From contig NC_017965.1 in NCBI RefSeq assembly GCF_000219915.2, positions 1-57,884 on the forward strand: a stretch of DNA of 57,884 bases. The letters are read 5' to 3'. Below the pieces are notes generated by a model. That model saw nothing but the letters and a program-made list of their open reading frames with translations, did not search any database and was not told the origin of the DNA. Positions 42,588-51,367 of the stretch are shown piece after piece. Both the position numbers and the translations under genes were made by a program. The DNA is from Advenella kashmirensis WT001. Its GTDB lineage: Bacteria; Pseudomonadota; Gammaproteobacteria; Burkholderiales; Burkholderiaceae_B. The number at the start of each line of letters is the position of its first letter. Position 1 is the stretch's first letter.

Positions 42588-43214
42588 TTATCGTAATACC
42601 TCATAAGCAAATGCTCCGGGAGTCTCATAAGGATGAAGCAGGCTTTCTGCCAGGTCAGGAGCACCAGTAAGCCAAGCATCGTACTCATGCGCTGGCAGCA
42701 CTAAGGGGGACCGATCATGAAGCGATTTAATTGGGGAATTCTGGCCAGGCTCGACAGTGAGCATAGAAAAAAAACCAGTGACTTCGCCTGTTTCTTTATC
42801 TATGGTGTCCTCGTAGATCCCGGCTGCACCAAAAGTAGGGCGGTCTGGCATAAAAATTCGGACCTTAGTTTTAACGCCACCGTTAATTTCTGGGACTTCG
42901 GGCCACTCAAACCATGCATTTAAAGGAATAACACAACGCCTTTCTGCAAATGCTTTTTTGAAATTTCTAGTTTTTGTTATTGACTCGGACATAGCATTTA
43001 TAAGGTTTTTCTTTGTTAATTTTCCCGTCTTGCCAGGCCAATACCGAATGAAACCCCAATGCCTGAGCTGAACCTCATAGATACTCGTGCCAGTTGCCAT
43101 GATAACTGGCGCTTCATTAGTCGGTCGAATGTCCAAATCGGGCTGAACTTCCGGCCATTGAACAAAATCAAACTCTTTACCTATAGGTCCAGTGAATTCG
43201 TATCGGCCACACAT
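42588..43214 (-). CDS. SRAP-family protein (YedK/HMCES), abasic-site DNA-protein crosslinker
   Basis: A 208-residue SOS-response-associated peptidase-like protein. C2 in MCGRYEF is the residue that crosslinks to abasic sites in single-stranded DNA after Met removal. The asparagine and glutamate of the active site lie in LINAMSES and NAWFEW, and the conserved histidine is in SLHDRSPL. It protects single-stranded lesions, which fits the plasmid's umuDC and conjugation. A decayed 5' fragment of a second SRAP gene lies at 51.65-51.73 kb. Confidence 0.93.
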   Translation of the reverse strand: MCGRYEFTGPIGKEFDFVQWPEVQPDLDIRPTNEAPVIMATGTSIYEVQLRHWGFIRYWPGKTGKLTKKNLINAMSESITKTRNFKKAFAERRCVIPLNAWFEWPEVPEINGGVKTKVRIFMPDRPTFGAAGIYEDTIDKETGEVTGFFSMLTVEPGQNSPIKSLHDRSPLVLPAHEYDAWLTGAPDLAESLLHPYETPGAFAYEVLR

Positions 43215-43296
43215 GATAACCTCAGATTATTAAAATTCAGTACTGTTTAAACTGTTGCCTCTGTACAGCATAGCAACATCATTTTTTAGAATATTC

Positions 43297-44199
43297 ATGA
43301 GCAAAAAAACAATTAATAGTTTCGATGACCAGTTAATAGCTGCATGGGAAAAGAGTTCATTTGCATTGCGGGAAATGAAAAACGTGAATGCAATCACAGC
43401 ACAACTTACTTCGCAGACTGATTTTACAACGCATATTAAAGAGATCCTTAGCTCTAAGCTACCCATGGCTGCCAATGTTGATAGGCTTATGCAGTCACAC
43501 CCCGATTTATATTCGAAGCTTCAAGAGTTTGGAGACCCCGAGCATAAATTTGCAAAATATTATTTCGATCTCTTAGTTACCACCGGATTGAGACAAAGCA
43601 AAAGTCTAAAATCTTTCTATGATGCCTTACCAACATATAAACATGTTGATTTTATCGACAGTGTTCACGTCGATAATAATGGCGATGTATCCATCGGCAG
43701 TGATACGGTTTCTTTGACTAGTTTTGATAAAGAACTAGAGACACTTCCAAGCGCAGAGTCTGAAAGTAATCAAGAAGCGTACCAAAAATTTATAACATGG
43801 TTTAATACGCTAAGCAAAGGTGCGCAGTTCGTTCTTCTTTTAGTTATTCAATATTGGATGTCAGTTATTGCTAATGTAACAACCCCATTGCACAAGGACT
43901 GGGTATCTAAATTCATTGGCATAGACAATCGCGTTGCAAAAAAAGAAATCCTTAATGAAGTGCGAGAATTTTACCGTCCATTGGAAGTTGAAAATTATCG
44001 CTTTGTAAGTGCTTCAACCTTGAATGTTCGTGCTTCGAATAGTGATCGATCGGAAGTAATCGATATTTTGAATTTTGGTAAAAGCATTATTTTTATTGAG
44101 AAAAATAAAAGTTGGTCGCTGATTAAGTACGTCGATCCTGATGGTAATATTAAACAGGGTTGGGTATTTAGCAGATATTTACATAAACTAGTGAAGTAA
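43297..44199 (+). CDS. Hypothetical membrane protein with C-terminal SH3-like domain
   Basis: A 300-residue protein from the ATG at 43297 (MSKKTINSFDDQ); an in-frame ATG at 43255 lacks support. Residues 1-150 are helical without a known motif. A hydrophobic segment (AQFVLLLVIQYWMSVIANV, near 185-203) is probably a membrane anchor. The last 65 residues form a bacterial SH3 domain (STLNVRASNSDRSEVIDILNFG, IIFIEKNKSWSLI, GWVFSRYLHKL). It is divergent from the SRAP gene, and its partner follows 10 bp downstream. Role unknown; an effector or sensor module is possible. Confidence 0.75.
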   Translation: MSKKTINSFDDQLIAAWEKSSFALREMKNVNAITAQLTSQTDFTTHIKEILSSKLPMAANVDRLMQSHPDLYSKLQEFGDPEHKFAKYYFDLLVTTGLRQSKSLKSFYDALPTYKHVDFIDSVHVDNNGDVSIGSDTVSLTSFDKELETLPSAESESNQEAYQKFITWFNTLSKGAQFVLLLVIQYWMSVIANVTTPLHKDWVSKFIGIDNRVAKKEILNEVREFYRPLEVENYRFVSASTLNVRASNSDRSEVIDILNFGKSIIFIEKNKSWSLIKYVDPDGNIKQGWVFSRYLHKLVK

Positions 44200-44209
44200 G
44201 AGAAATTCT

Positions 44210-44761
44210 GTGTCCGCAAAATATTTTGAAGACGTTGTATATAACTCAACCATAATTTCTTTCGAACACTTAGAGCCATTCACATTCCAGTTTCAGAGTA
44301 TTAAGGCGAACAGAACATTACGTGTACACGTGACCTTTACAAACCATTGTTTTACACGCGGTATTTATGAAGATGAACCTGCTGATAATGATCTTTTGTT
44401 TGACACGGATACAGCTCGACCGCGTGTTTTTTGCCCCATAAGATGGGAAAATTCAAAACGATTAAGAGGCATAATTGAAGAACAATTGAATCAACCTAGT
44501 ACTAAGGTATTTGAAACAAACGCATCAAAAAATTGGGTATATTCAATAAAGATTGATAACCCAGCAGGGCCGTATCATTTATTCTTTTCCGTTTCTCGGA
44601 CCAGCGGGGAAAAGAAAAAAATACAAGATCTTAATTTGGTTGTTGAAAGTGCGTATCATGAAAAGCCAGAAAAAGGCCCTCCAGTCACTTTGGGGAGAAT
44701 GACGTTTTGGCTGGTATGTACGAATGTCTTTTTGAATCGTCCTACACATACCAAACGCTAA
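44210..44761 (+). CDS. Hypothetical protein, partner of the SH3 membrane protein
   Basis: Begins with GTG at 44210 (SAKYFEDVVYNSTI), 10 bp after the SH3 gene, so it is likely co-transcribed. The 183-residue product is soluble and mostly beta (FTFQFQSIKANRTLRVHVTFT, WVYSIKIDNPAGPYHLFFSVSR) with CFTRG and VFCPIRW cysteines. I recognise no family. AT-rich codon use like its neighbour suggests that the pair arrived together. Confidence 0.72.
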   Translation: MSAKYFEDVVYNSTIISFEHLEPFTFQFQSIKANRTLRVHVTFTNHCFTRGIYEDEPADNDLLFDTDTARPRVFCPIRWENSKRLRGIIEEQLNQPSTKVFETNASKNWVYSIKIDNPAGPYHLFFSVSRTSGEKKKIQDLNLVVESAYHEKPEKGPPVTLGRMTFWLVCTNVFLNRPTHTKR

Positions 44762-45194
44762 AAATAGAAAAAAAAGACCCGGACACCACTTGCGAACCGC
44801 CTTGCGCGATTACGGCTTTCGCCGCTGGGGAGCGTTCTATCTCATCCGGTTGGTCGCTCCGACTACAACCATAATATAGCATAATGTTGTAAAAAATGCA
44901 ACACCACCTCTTATCCTAATAAACATGCCAGTGTCTTTTGAGTGTGCCTAAACGTCATAGCCCCGCAGAGCGGGCTTTTCCATATAAAGCATGATCTATT
45001 TGTCACTGACTTAGATTGAGGATCTATATGTCATTTCTTTCAAGACGAAGTAGTTAATAACTATAATTATTAACTATATGATTATTGTGCGAATAATCAG
45101 TTTTGCGTAAAATAGGAAGGCTATCGAACCGGCCAGTATATTTATACCCAGATGAAAATTAGCTAGGTTTTATTGCGCCTACCAGGAGTTCATC
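44762..45194. other. Intergenic region with terminator-like hairpin and TAGTTAT-type cluster
   Basis: No gene is visible. A plus-strand hairpin AGCCCCGC AGA GCGGGCT followed by TTTT at about 44957-44980 may end the SH3 module transcript. At 45050-45085 a motif cluster TAGTTAATAACTATAATTAT, then TAACTATATGATTATT, resembles the parA-region repeats and precedes the WGR-integrase pair. A GC-rich stretch at 44775-44875 is not recognised. Confidence 0.5.
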
Positions 45195-45518
45195 ATGACC
45201 ACGCAGCGCCATCCCTCGAATGGATCTCCGTTGGCTAAACAGCAGGGGGCATTGCCCGGCGAAGTAAGTGCCGTACCTACGGTGTTATCTGATGAAATAA
45301 CACCGCAGTATTGGGTCAACGCCGAGACGGGGCGATACTATGCGGCACGCCTGGCGATGAATTTGTTTGGCCAGTGGGAGCTGGAGCAGGCCTGGGGCAG
45401 TCTATCGAGCCGACGAGGTCGACGGCGCTATGTTCCCCTGGCCTCTTTTGCGCAAGGCCAAGCCCAATTGCAGATCGTGGCCCAGCGGCGTCAGCAGCGC
45501 GGCTATACTTCAAAATAA
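45195..45518 (+). CDS. WGR-like domain protein upstream of the integrase
   Basis: A 107-residue protein whose second half (QYWVNAETGRYYAARLAMNLFG, WELEQAWGSLSSRRGRRRYVPL, ASFAQGQAQL) resembles a WGR domain, a small beta fold that binds nucleic acid. The ATG follows AGGAG by eight bases. It is 58 bp upstream of the tyrosine-recombinase gene and is probably its accessory factor. Confidence 0.7.
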   Translation: MTTQRHPSNGSPLAKQQGALPGEVSAVPTVLSDEITPQYWVNAETGRYYAARLAMNLFGQWELEQAWGSLSSRRGRRRYVPLASFAQGQAQLQIVAQRRQQRGYTSK

Positions 45519-45576
45519 TATTAAATGAACATGTAATGAATATTCAAACACTATTCTTTCTCATTCAGGAATGTTG

Positions 45577-47772
45577 ATGGCCAGCGTCAAAGAACTGCTG
45601 CCGGTGCGCAAGATCGGCCTGCACCACATTGCGTTTTACCGGGCCTTTTTTGAAAACACCCTCAATCTGGCCGATATTGCTGATCAGTATCTGGAGACAG
45701 GCCGTAATCTGGTCGATGCGCGCCATACCCTGATTCTGGTTCAGGATGCGCTACTGGTCATCGGCGCTCGCAAAGGCAAAACTCCTGAACAGCTGGCCCT
45801 CTTAAAACTGCCGGCCAGTGTGCGCAAAAGCGTCACCGAGACGCAAAAAATGCTCGATAGGCTACGGGGGATAAAAATGCACATCGCCGAACAGGTGCTT
45901 TCACTGGATCCGGCCGAGGCGGCAGCACCCATCTCATTTGAGGACTTTATTGCCACGTTTGACCCGGACAATGTGCTGGGACAAGAAGAGCAGTTGTCGT
46001 TTTATTATGCCGAAGTCGGCGGCAGTCTCAGCTCGGCCACCGAGGAGGCGACACGCGAAGACCGCGAACGCCTGTCCCTGGTACCTGAGCGCGAAGACGA
46101 CAACCTGTCTGAGGCGCAAAAAGCGCTGCAGGCGCTGCATGTTAAAAATCTCGAACGGCGGCTGGCCATTATCAATGCCTTGGCCAGTGAATTGACCTCG
46201 AATCCCACATTGGATGATCCGGTGGCGGGATGGTTTCATCCCAAAGTAGCCAACAAATTGATTCGAGCCCAGCTCGATACGCTCGGAAAATTGGTGGATT
46301 TTGCGAACGAATACGGCTGGTGGTGGTTCAGACATGTAAAGGGGCTAGGACAAGTGACGGCGGTCAAATTGACCACCTGGTTAAGCCAACACGAGCATTT
46401 TTTTGAAAAGCAGATCTATCAGCATGTTCTCAAAAAGACCAACGTACTGCCCGGCATCCTCATAAAACGGGTAGATTCTCCCGCCTTGGCGCCAGTAGAC
46501 CTGGCTGCCTCTACTGATTCAACCATCACTGTCGAGGGCAGCCATCAGATTGAGCCGCTCGAAGCATTACGCCTACCTGGTCAGCTCGATGGTCAGCAAG
46601 GCAGCAACCGTGCACCGCGGCAAAACAACCGATTGTCTGCCAACAATGATTATGAAGCCATTCATGAATGGCTGGCGCTCTATAAAACCCATACGTATCA
46701 GTCCTATCGTAAGGAGGCCGAACGGCTCTTGTTGTGGGGTTTGTTTAATATGCAAAAGCCGCTATCTTCATTGACAACGGCGGATCTGGTGCTCTTCCGA
46801 GACTTTTTATGCAATCCGCAACCGGCCAGCCTGTGGGTGGCGTGGCGTAAATATCCACGTACCCATGAAAAATGGCGGCCCTTTGTGAACCCCAATCCAC
46901 CGCCTGATGAGGCAGCAGCCCTGAGTGTAGATCCGGGCCAGGCGGTCGAGATAAAGGGTTCGATGAGTCGGGAGAGTATTGCGCATACGCTGACAGTGCT
47001 GGGAGGATTGATGGAATTTTTAACGAGCCAACACTATCTGCTGTCCAACCCTTTTAAAGGGCTACCGAAACTGGCTTCAAATCGGAGTATGCGCGTCAAT
47101 CACCGGATTAATCGGCGGCTGTGGCAACGGATTCAGGATCGGTTGGATCAGGTCCCGGTAGCCGATACGGTGGCGTATCGCACGGTGTTTGCGATTCGAT
47201 TCTTTTATTTGACAGGCTTAAGGTTGTCCGAGTTGTGTGCGGTCAAGATGGGCGATTTCCATGTTCAGGAAAACGATGAAGGCAATCTGGCTTGGTTTTT
47301 GTCAATCAAGGGAAAAGGGGCACGGTTCCGAGACGTGTATCTGGTAAAACCTGCTTTGAATCTATTACAACAATATCTAGCAACTCTGAGACTAGAGTCA
47401 GACCCAAGGTTAAATGAGTTGGATCTACCACTCATTGGGTACAAAAAATGGAAAGACGAGGATCGGAAGCGGGAAGAGCGGGTCGCGAGATTCCCTATTT
47501 ACCATACGGTGATATATGCGGATATTAAGCGGATCTTAGGAAAAATAGCCGAAGAGATTGAAATGAACGCGCCATTTGATGCGCAGGCTTTGAGAGAGAT
47601 TACCCCGCATTGGTTGCGTCATACCTTTGCCTCGATGCTTGTGAAGACCACACCCCTGGCTCAGGTGAGAGACATGTTGGGACATGCTAGTATTCACACA
47701 ACCAGTTTATATTTAGGCACCGAGAAAGAAGAAGGAGAGGGAGCAATGGAACGGGCCTTTGGTGCAAACTGA
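45577..47772 (+). CDS. Large tyrosine recombinase/integrase with DUF3701-like N-terminus
   Basis: A 731-residue integrase. The N-terminus (LLPVRKIGLHHIAFYRAFFENTLNLADIADQYLE) resembles DUF3701 of phage-type integrases. A SAM-like core-binding region is near residues 350-480, and the catalytic C-terminal domain has arginine in LTGLRLSELCAVK, lysine in IKGKGARFRDVYL, HxxR in HWLRHTFASMLV and tyrosine in HTTSLYLGTE. AGGA six bases before the ATG at 45577 decides the start over that at 45571. It may resolve plasmid dimers or have brought in the accessory segment to its right. Confidence 0.9.
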   Translation: MASVKELLPVRKIGLHHIAFYRAFFENTLNLADIADQYLETGRNLVDARHTLILVQDALLVIGARKGKTPEQLALLKLPASVRKSVTETQKMLDRLRGIKMHIAEQVLSLDPAEAAAPISFEDFIATFDPDNVLGQEEQLSFYYAEVGGSLSSATEEATREDRERLSLVPEREDDNLSEAQKALQALHVKNLERRLAIINALASELTSNPTLDDPVAGWFHPKVANKLIRAQLDTLGKLVDFANEYGWWWFRHVKGLGQVTAVKLTTWLSQHEHFFEKQIYQHVLKKTNVLPGILIKRVDSPALAPVDLAASTDSTITVEGSHQIEPLEALRLPGQLDGQQGSNRAPRQNNRLSANNDYEAIHEWLALYKTHTYQSYRKEAERLLLWGLFNMQKPLSSLTTADLVLFRDFLCNPQPASLWVAWRKYPRTHEKWRPFVNPNPPPDEAAALSVDPGQAVEIKGSMSRESIAHTLTVLGGLMEFLTSQHYLLSNPFKGLPKLASNRSMRVNHRINRRLWQRIQDRLDQVPVADTVAYRTVFAIRFFYLTGLRLSELCAVKMGDFHVQENDEGNLAWFLSIKGKGARFRDVYLVKPALNLLQQYLATLRLESDPRLNELDLPLIGYKKWKDEDRKREERVARFPIYHTVIYADIKRILGKIAEEIEMNAPFDAQALREITPHWLRHTFASMLVKTTPLAQVRDMLGHASIHTTSLYLGTEKEEGEGAMERAFGAN

Positions 47773-47810
47773 AACATCAGTTAAAGTAAGTATAAGTGCA
47801 ATCGTATACT

Positions 47811-48250
47811 GACCCAGTGAAAATTGCACATGTGATAAGAGTAGAAATCACAGATGGGTATGATCATGGAAAACGAAATCAAACGCTAGACAGCCAAGTG
47901 CAAAAGCGCGCTAGTGCTGGACATCACTCAGGGTAAAACCACGGTAGCCGAAGCCAATCGCGCTTATGATCTATCGCCTCCCGAGGTGGATAACTGAGTG
48001 GGGATGCCAAACGGGGCATGGTAACGCCCTGTGAGCCCATCTGCCTGGATATCAAAGAGCAGTATGAGCGTCAGCTCAAACAGCTGCAAGAGGCATTTGG
48101 AGAAGCGATGCTGGAGCTTCGTGCTAGAAAAAAGCTGCAGTCCCTGTTGGACGAGGACGGCAACTGATCGAATCGATCCGACAAGGACTGAAAGCTGATG
48201 GATACACCGGTTCGATGCTTGATAACTGCATCGGGGGGCAGTAAAGTCAG
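47811..48250 (+). pseudogene. Left part of an IS3-family element (orfA and start of orfB, decayed)
   Basis: The left terminal sequence TGACCCAGTGAAAA at 47811 matches that of the mini-element at 2293. The orfA ATG is at 47866 (MENEIK), with an early TAG, another stop after EVDN and a frame change. Recognisable text continues as DIKEQYERQLKQLQEAFGEAMLELRARKKLQSLLDEDGN, then the orfB start IRQGLKADGYTGSML. It is truncated at about 48250, next to an aldo/keto reductase fragment. Confidence 0.8.
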
Positions 48251-48267
48251 CTGGAAAGACTGTAAGC

Positions 48268-48405
48268 CTACATCGCAGCCGGTGTATATCGCAGACCCGC
48301 TGCTGCCTGTGGCGCAAAAGCCTTTTCCAGCAATGACATTGTCTCCGGGCTTAGCTTAATCTGGCACGCAGCCATATTTTCATCAAGACGCGCTCCCGGA
48401 AGGCT
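48268..48405 (-). pseudogene. C-terminal fragment of an aldo/keto reductase
   Basis: The minus frame ending at 48268 reads LPGARLDENMAACQIKLSPETMSLL and EKAFAPQAAAGLRYTPAAM, the normal end of aldo/keto reductases (a phosphate-binding IPG-x-R-like segment and the ...AAGxRY tail). Upstream of about 48405 the similarity stops. An inverted repeat around 48460-48500 (two copies of AACACGAGTTCTG in opposite sense) marks the break. It is the remnant of a chromosomal gene brought in with the segment. Confidence 0.65.
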
Positions 48406-48601
48406 AGCAAATTCCCTCGAAAGTGCGTTCCGGACTTGAGGCCGTTTATCTCGAAAAGCACAGAACTCGTGTTCATCCCCTGTTCTGGATGAACACGAGT
48501 TCTGACTTTCGCGCATTTTCCAGTGTCATCGGTACCGGGCGTACCCCCTGCAATGTATTAGTGGTTTTGAAGTGCCAGCATTCTTTCAAACTTCCCTGAA
48601 A

Positions 48602-49528
48602 TTACCACTTCATTTCGCCAGTCACCACTTTTGCACTCAGTTCGAGTACGTTTTCCGAGCCCAAGTTGGGAAATTTATTCTTCATTACGGAGATTAACTC
48701 CGTTGAATTTTTCGCTTTAGCTGCTTCTGCTTGAAAAGTGCGGATATAGTTTGAGGTGAAATCCACTGAGCGTAAATCTTGCGGTGCACCGGGGATGAAA
48801 TGCCCTGGTACTACAACTTCAGGACCCAGACCGCGGATGATATCTAAGGTCTTTAGCCAATTGACTTGCGCTTCAGGTGTGCGAGCATCGGCCATAAATA
48901 AGTGTCTTCCCCCATGAACTGGAATACCCCCCAAGACTGTTTTAATTGAAGGTAGCCACAGATAGCTACGATAGGGTTCAGGTCCGTCTAGATCCATAAT
49001 TTTTATGGTTTGATCTTCCAGCATTAAAGTACTGCCTTGTACAGGCTCGGGGATTACGATGCGTTTAGGGCCATTAGCGCCTAATTTCGGTGCCCAGACT
49101 TTCAATTTTCCTTCATATGTTTCCTCAATCCGCGCAACGGTTTGTGGGGTGGCGAGGATTTGAGCATCGGGAAAGGCTTTCTGCAGCACATCCAGACCGA
49201 AATAATAGTCTGGATCACTATGGCTTATGTAAATGGTGACTAGTCGTTTACCGGAGTCTTTGACCAACTTGACCAATTTTTGTGCATCTGCCGCAGAGAA
49301 CTGGGTATCTACCAGTATAGCGTCGCGCTTTCCCATGATTAACTCGGATGCGACCGGAAACATCGCTTGAGGCCCAGGGTTGAATACTTCAACCTGCAGG
49401 CTTTGTTCATGGAGTTGAGAACTCGTAGTTTGTTGAGTTGACGCTTTGGCAATTGTTGTCACTGCTCCAATCGCGTTTAAAGAGACACCAAGAAGGGTCA
49501 TATAGAGAAAAGGGCGGAGAATGTTCAT
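48602..49528 (-). CDS. MBL-fold protein with an altered metal-binding motif, exported
   Basis: A 308-residue metallo-beta-lactamase-fold protein with a signal peptide (LRPFLYMTLLGVSLNAIGAV). The usual HxHxDH motif is SHSDPDYYFG: the first histidine and the aspartate are kept, but the second and last histidines are D and Y. Later conserved parts are the VHGGRHLFMADA and VVVPGHFIPG regions, which keep a histidine ligand. The substitutions suggest a single-metal or non-hydrolytic site, as seen in some exported MBL subfamilies. The substrate is unknown, and no neighbour gives a clue. Confidence 0.85.
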   Translation of the reverse strand: MNILRPFLYMTLLGVSLNAIGAVTTIAKASTQQTTSSQLHEQSLQVEVFNPGPQAMFPVASELIMGKRDAILVDTQFSAADAQKLVKLVKDSGKRLVTIYISHSDPDYYFGLDVLQKAFPDAQILATPQTVARIEETYEGKLKVWAPKLGANGPKRIVIPEPVQGSTLMLEDQTIKIMDLDGPEPYRSYLWLPSIKTVLGGIPVHGGRHLFMADARTPEAQVNWLKTLDIIRGLGPEVVVPGHFIPGAPQDLRSVDFTSNYIRTFQAEAAKAKNSTELISVMKNKFPNLGSENVLELSAKVVTGEMKW

Positions 49529-50000
49529 GCAAATTTCCTATGTGTAATTGAAATTGCTTGGGCTGACAAAACCAATTTAATTGACAGACATAATTGGGCG
49601 TCGTAGGGCTTATGATCTGTAAACGTCGAATCTTTCCATCAAAAAATAATACTCTCTATAGAGTTCATTTTTCTGATGAACCAGTAATATTCATATTAAG
49701 TTCCAAGATGTTTACGGAGCGCATCAATTACGAACTGCAAGTGAGCTTCAAGTGAATGTCCAGAAAGAGCACTCAAAAATAATAGTTATATTTGTCAAAT
49801 ATAGCGTTAAATTTAAATGTTATATTTATGAGCCGCAGAAGCGTAGCAGTGCATCTATACTCAAGAGATAAAACATATAACATTTTTGCGGCCAGGCACA
49901 ACGCGATTCGTCGTCAATTCATACTTGAAGGATATAGATACCTAATAGGAGAGGCTGAAATCTGAAAACTAATTTCTGTTATTTCTACGCATATGCGATT
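49529..50000. other. Intergenic region between nrdB and the MBL gene
   Basis: A 472-bp AT-rich stretch without a convincing gene. One small plus-strand frame (49828-49965, 45 codons, MSRRSVAVHLYSRDKTYNIF start) is open but lacks a ribosome binding site or recognisable motif. TAGTTATATTTG and TATAGCG words at 49784-49805 are similar to the plasmid motif but scattered. Confidence 0.45.
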
Positions 50001-51137
50001 TCACAGTTCGAACTGTTGCAGTTCGTCAGTGTTCATGTTCGAATCGATCTGTCCAATTAAATAAGAGCTGATATCCACTTCCTGTGGTGCCACCTGAACA
50101 TTATCTGAAGATAACCAAGCATTGATCCATGGAATCGGATTTTTTCTGGATACTTCAAATGCAGGGGGGAGTCCGATTGCTCGCATCCGTAGGTTTGTAA
50201 TGTATTCGACATATTGACAAAGGATGTCCTTATTAAGGCCGATCATGGAGCCATCTTTGAATAAGTAATCAGCCCATTCCTTTTCTTGCAAGGCAGCTTG
50301 TTTGAAAATATCGAAGCATTGTTCTTGAGTTTCCTGAGCAATTTCAACCATCTCTGGGTCATCTTCACCGCTACGCATAATGTTCAGAATGTGCTGGGTG
50401 CCAGTCAGGTGCAAGGATTCATCCCTAGCTATGAACTTGATGATTTTCGCATTACCTTCCATTAGCTCCCGTTCAGCAAAAGCAAATGAGCATGCAAAGC
50501 TAACATAAAATCTGATAGCTTCCAGGACATTTACTGCCATCAGGCATAGATAAAGTTTTTTCTTGAGCTCTCTCAAAGAAACGTAAATTTCCTTTCCATT
50601 AACTATGTGTTTTCCTGCTCCTAATAAATTGTATTGTTGGGATAGGTTAATTAGCTCATCGTAATACGATGCAATATCACTGGCTCTTTTGATGATGTGC
50701 TCATTATTAACGATATTATCAAACACTACAGAAGGATTATTTACGATATTGCGTATGATATGAGTATATGAGCGCGAATGAATAGTTTCGGAAAATGACC
50801 ATGTTTCTATCCAGGTTTCCAACTCCGGTATTGAAACCAAAGGTAATAAAGCAACATTCGGACTGCGCCCTTGAATTGAATCGAGCAATGTCTGGTACTT
50901 CAAATTGCTGATAAATATGTGTCTCTCATGTTCAGGCAACTGCTGGTAGTCTATCCGATCTTGCGATATATCAACTTCTTCTGGCCTCCAAAAAAAAGAC
51001 AACTGCTTTTCAATCAATTTTTCGAATACATCATATTTTTGTTGATCGTAACGAGCAATATTTACCGGCTGGCCAAAAAACATTGGTTCATTGAGTTGAT
51101 TATTCGGTTTTTGACTAAAAGTACTGTATGCCATCAT
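50001..51137 (-). CDS. nrdB: Class Ia ribonucleotide reductase, beta subunit (NrdB)
   Basis: Radical-generating subunit that makes deoxyribonucleotides with NrdA. All diiron ligands and the radical tyrosine are kept: D86, E117, H120, E206, E240, H243 and Y124 (each two positions above the E. coli numbering). Key text is [20 protein letters not shown] and [13 protein letters not shown]. The C-terminus ([10 protein letters not shown]) is close to the NrdA-binding tail. Length is 378 residues. No nrdA is present in the window, so it must pair with a chromosomal NrdA. Two NrdR boxes lie upstream. Confidence 0.95.
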   Translation of the reverse strand: MMAYSTFSQKPNNQLNEPMFFGQPVNIARYDQQKYDVFEKLIEKQLSFFWRPEEVDISQDRIDYQQLPEHERHIFISNLKYQTLLDSIQGRSPNVALLPLVSIPELETWIETWSFSETIHSRSYTHIIRNIVNNPSVVFDNIVNNEHIIKRASDIASYYDELINLSQQYNLLGAGKHIVNGKEIYVSLRELKKKLYLCLMAVNVLEAIRFYVSFACSFAFAERELMEGNAKIIKFIARDESLHLTGTQHILNIMRSGEDDPEMVEIAQETQEQCFDIFKQAALQEKEWADYLFKDGSMIGLNKDILCQYVEYITNLRMRAIGLPPAFEVSRKNPIPWINAWLSSDNVQVAPQEVDISSYLIGQIDSNMNTDELQQFEL

Positions 51138-51179
51138 TTTCCTTACTTAAACGCTCAAGCTTCTTAAACATAAATATAT

Positions 51180-51223
51180 ACTATATATAGTGATTTTAAT
51201 AAATAAAACACAATATATAGTAC
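51180..51223 (-). promoter_or_regulatory. Pair of NrdR boxes upstream of nrdB
   Basis: ACTATATATAGTG at 51180-51192 and ACACAATATATAGTAC at 51208-51223 fit the NrdR operator consensus (ACACWATATATWGTGT-like). Their centres are 30 bp apart, close to three helical turns as is typical of NrdR box pairs, and 48-78 bp upstream of the start. nrdB should be repressed by the host NrdR when nucleotides are plentiful. Confidence 0.82.
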
Positions 51224-51367
51224 ATAAGAAAATATGGCAATATATATCCTCAAGAGAATATTTAATAAATCTTCCCGCACGGCGTTGAGTTGATGGTAGA
51301 GTCTTTGTGGTAAAAAGCTATTATCGGCTTCGTCTTGCAAAATAATGGCTAAAAATGCACCAGGCAT

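Noticed and set aside
43225..43260. Possible LexA box upstream of the SRAP gene (CTGT and ACAG words)
   Set aside because: The spacing between CTGT and ACAG is nine, not eight, and the central bases are GC-containing. It does not fit the SOS consensus.
51164..51367. 67-codon minus-strand frame upstream of nrdB
   Set aside because: It spans the NrdR boxes and ends next to the nrdB start region, is very AT-rich and has no motif.
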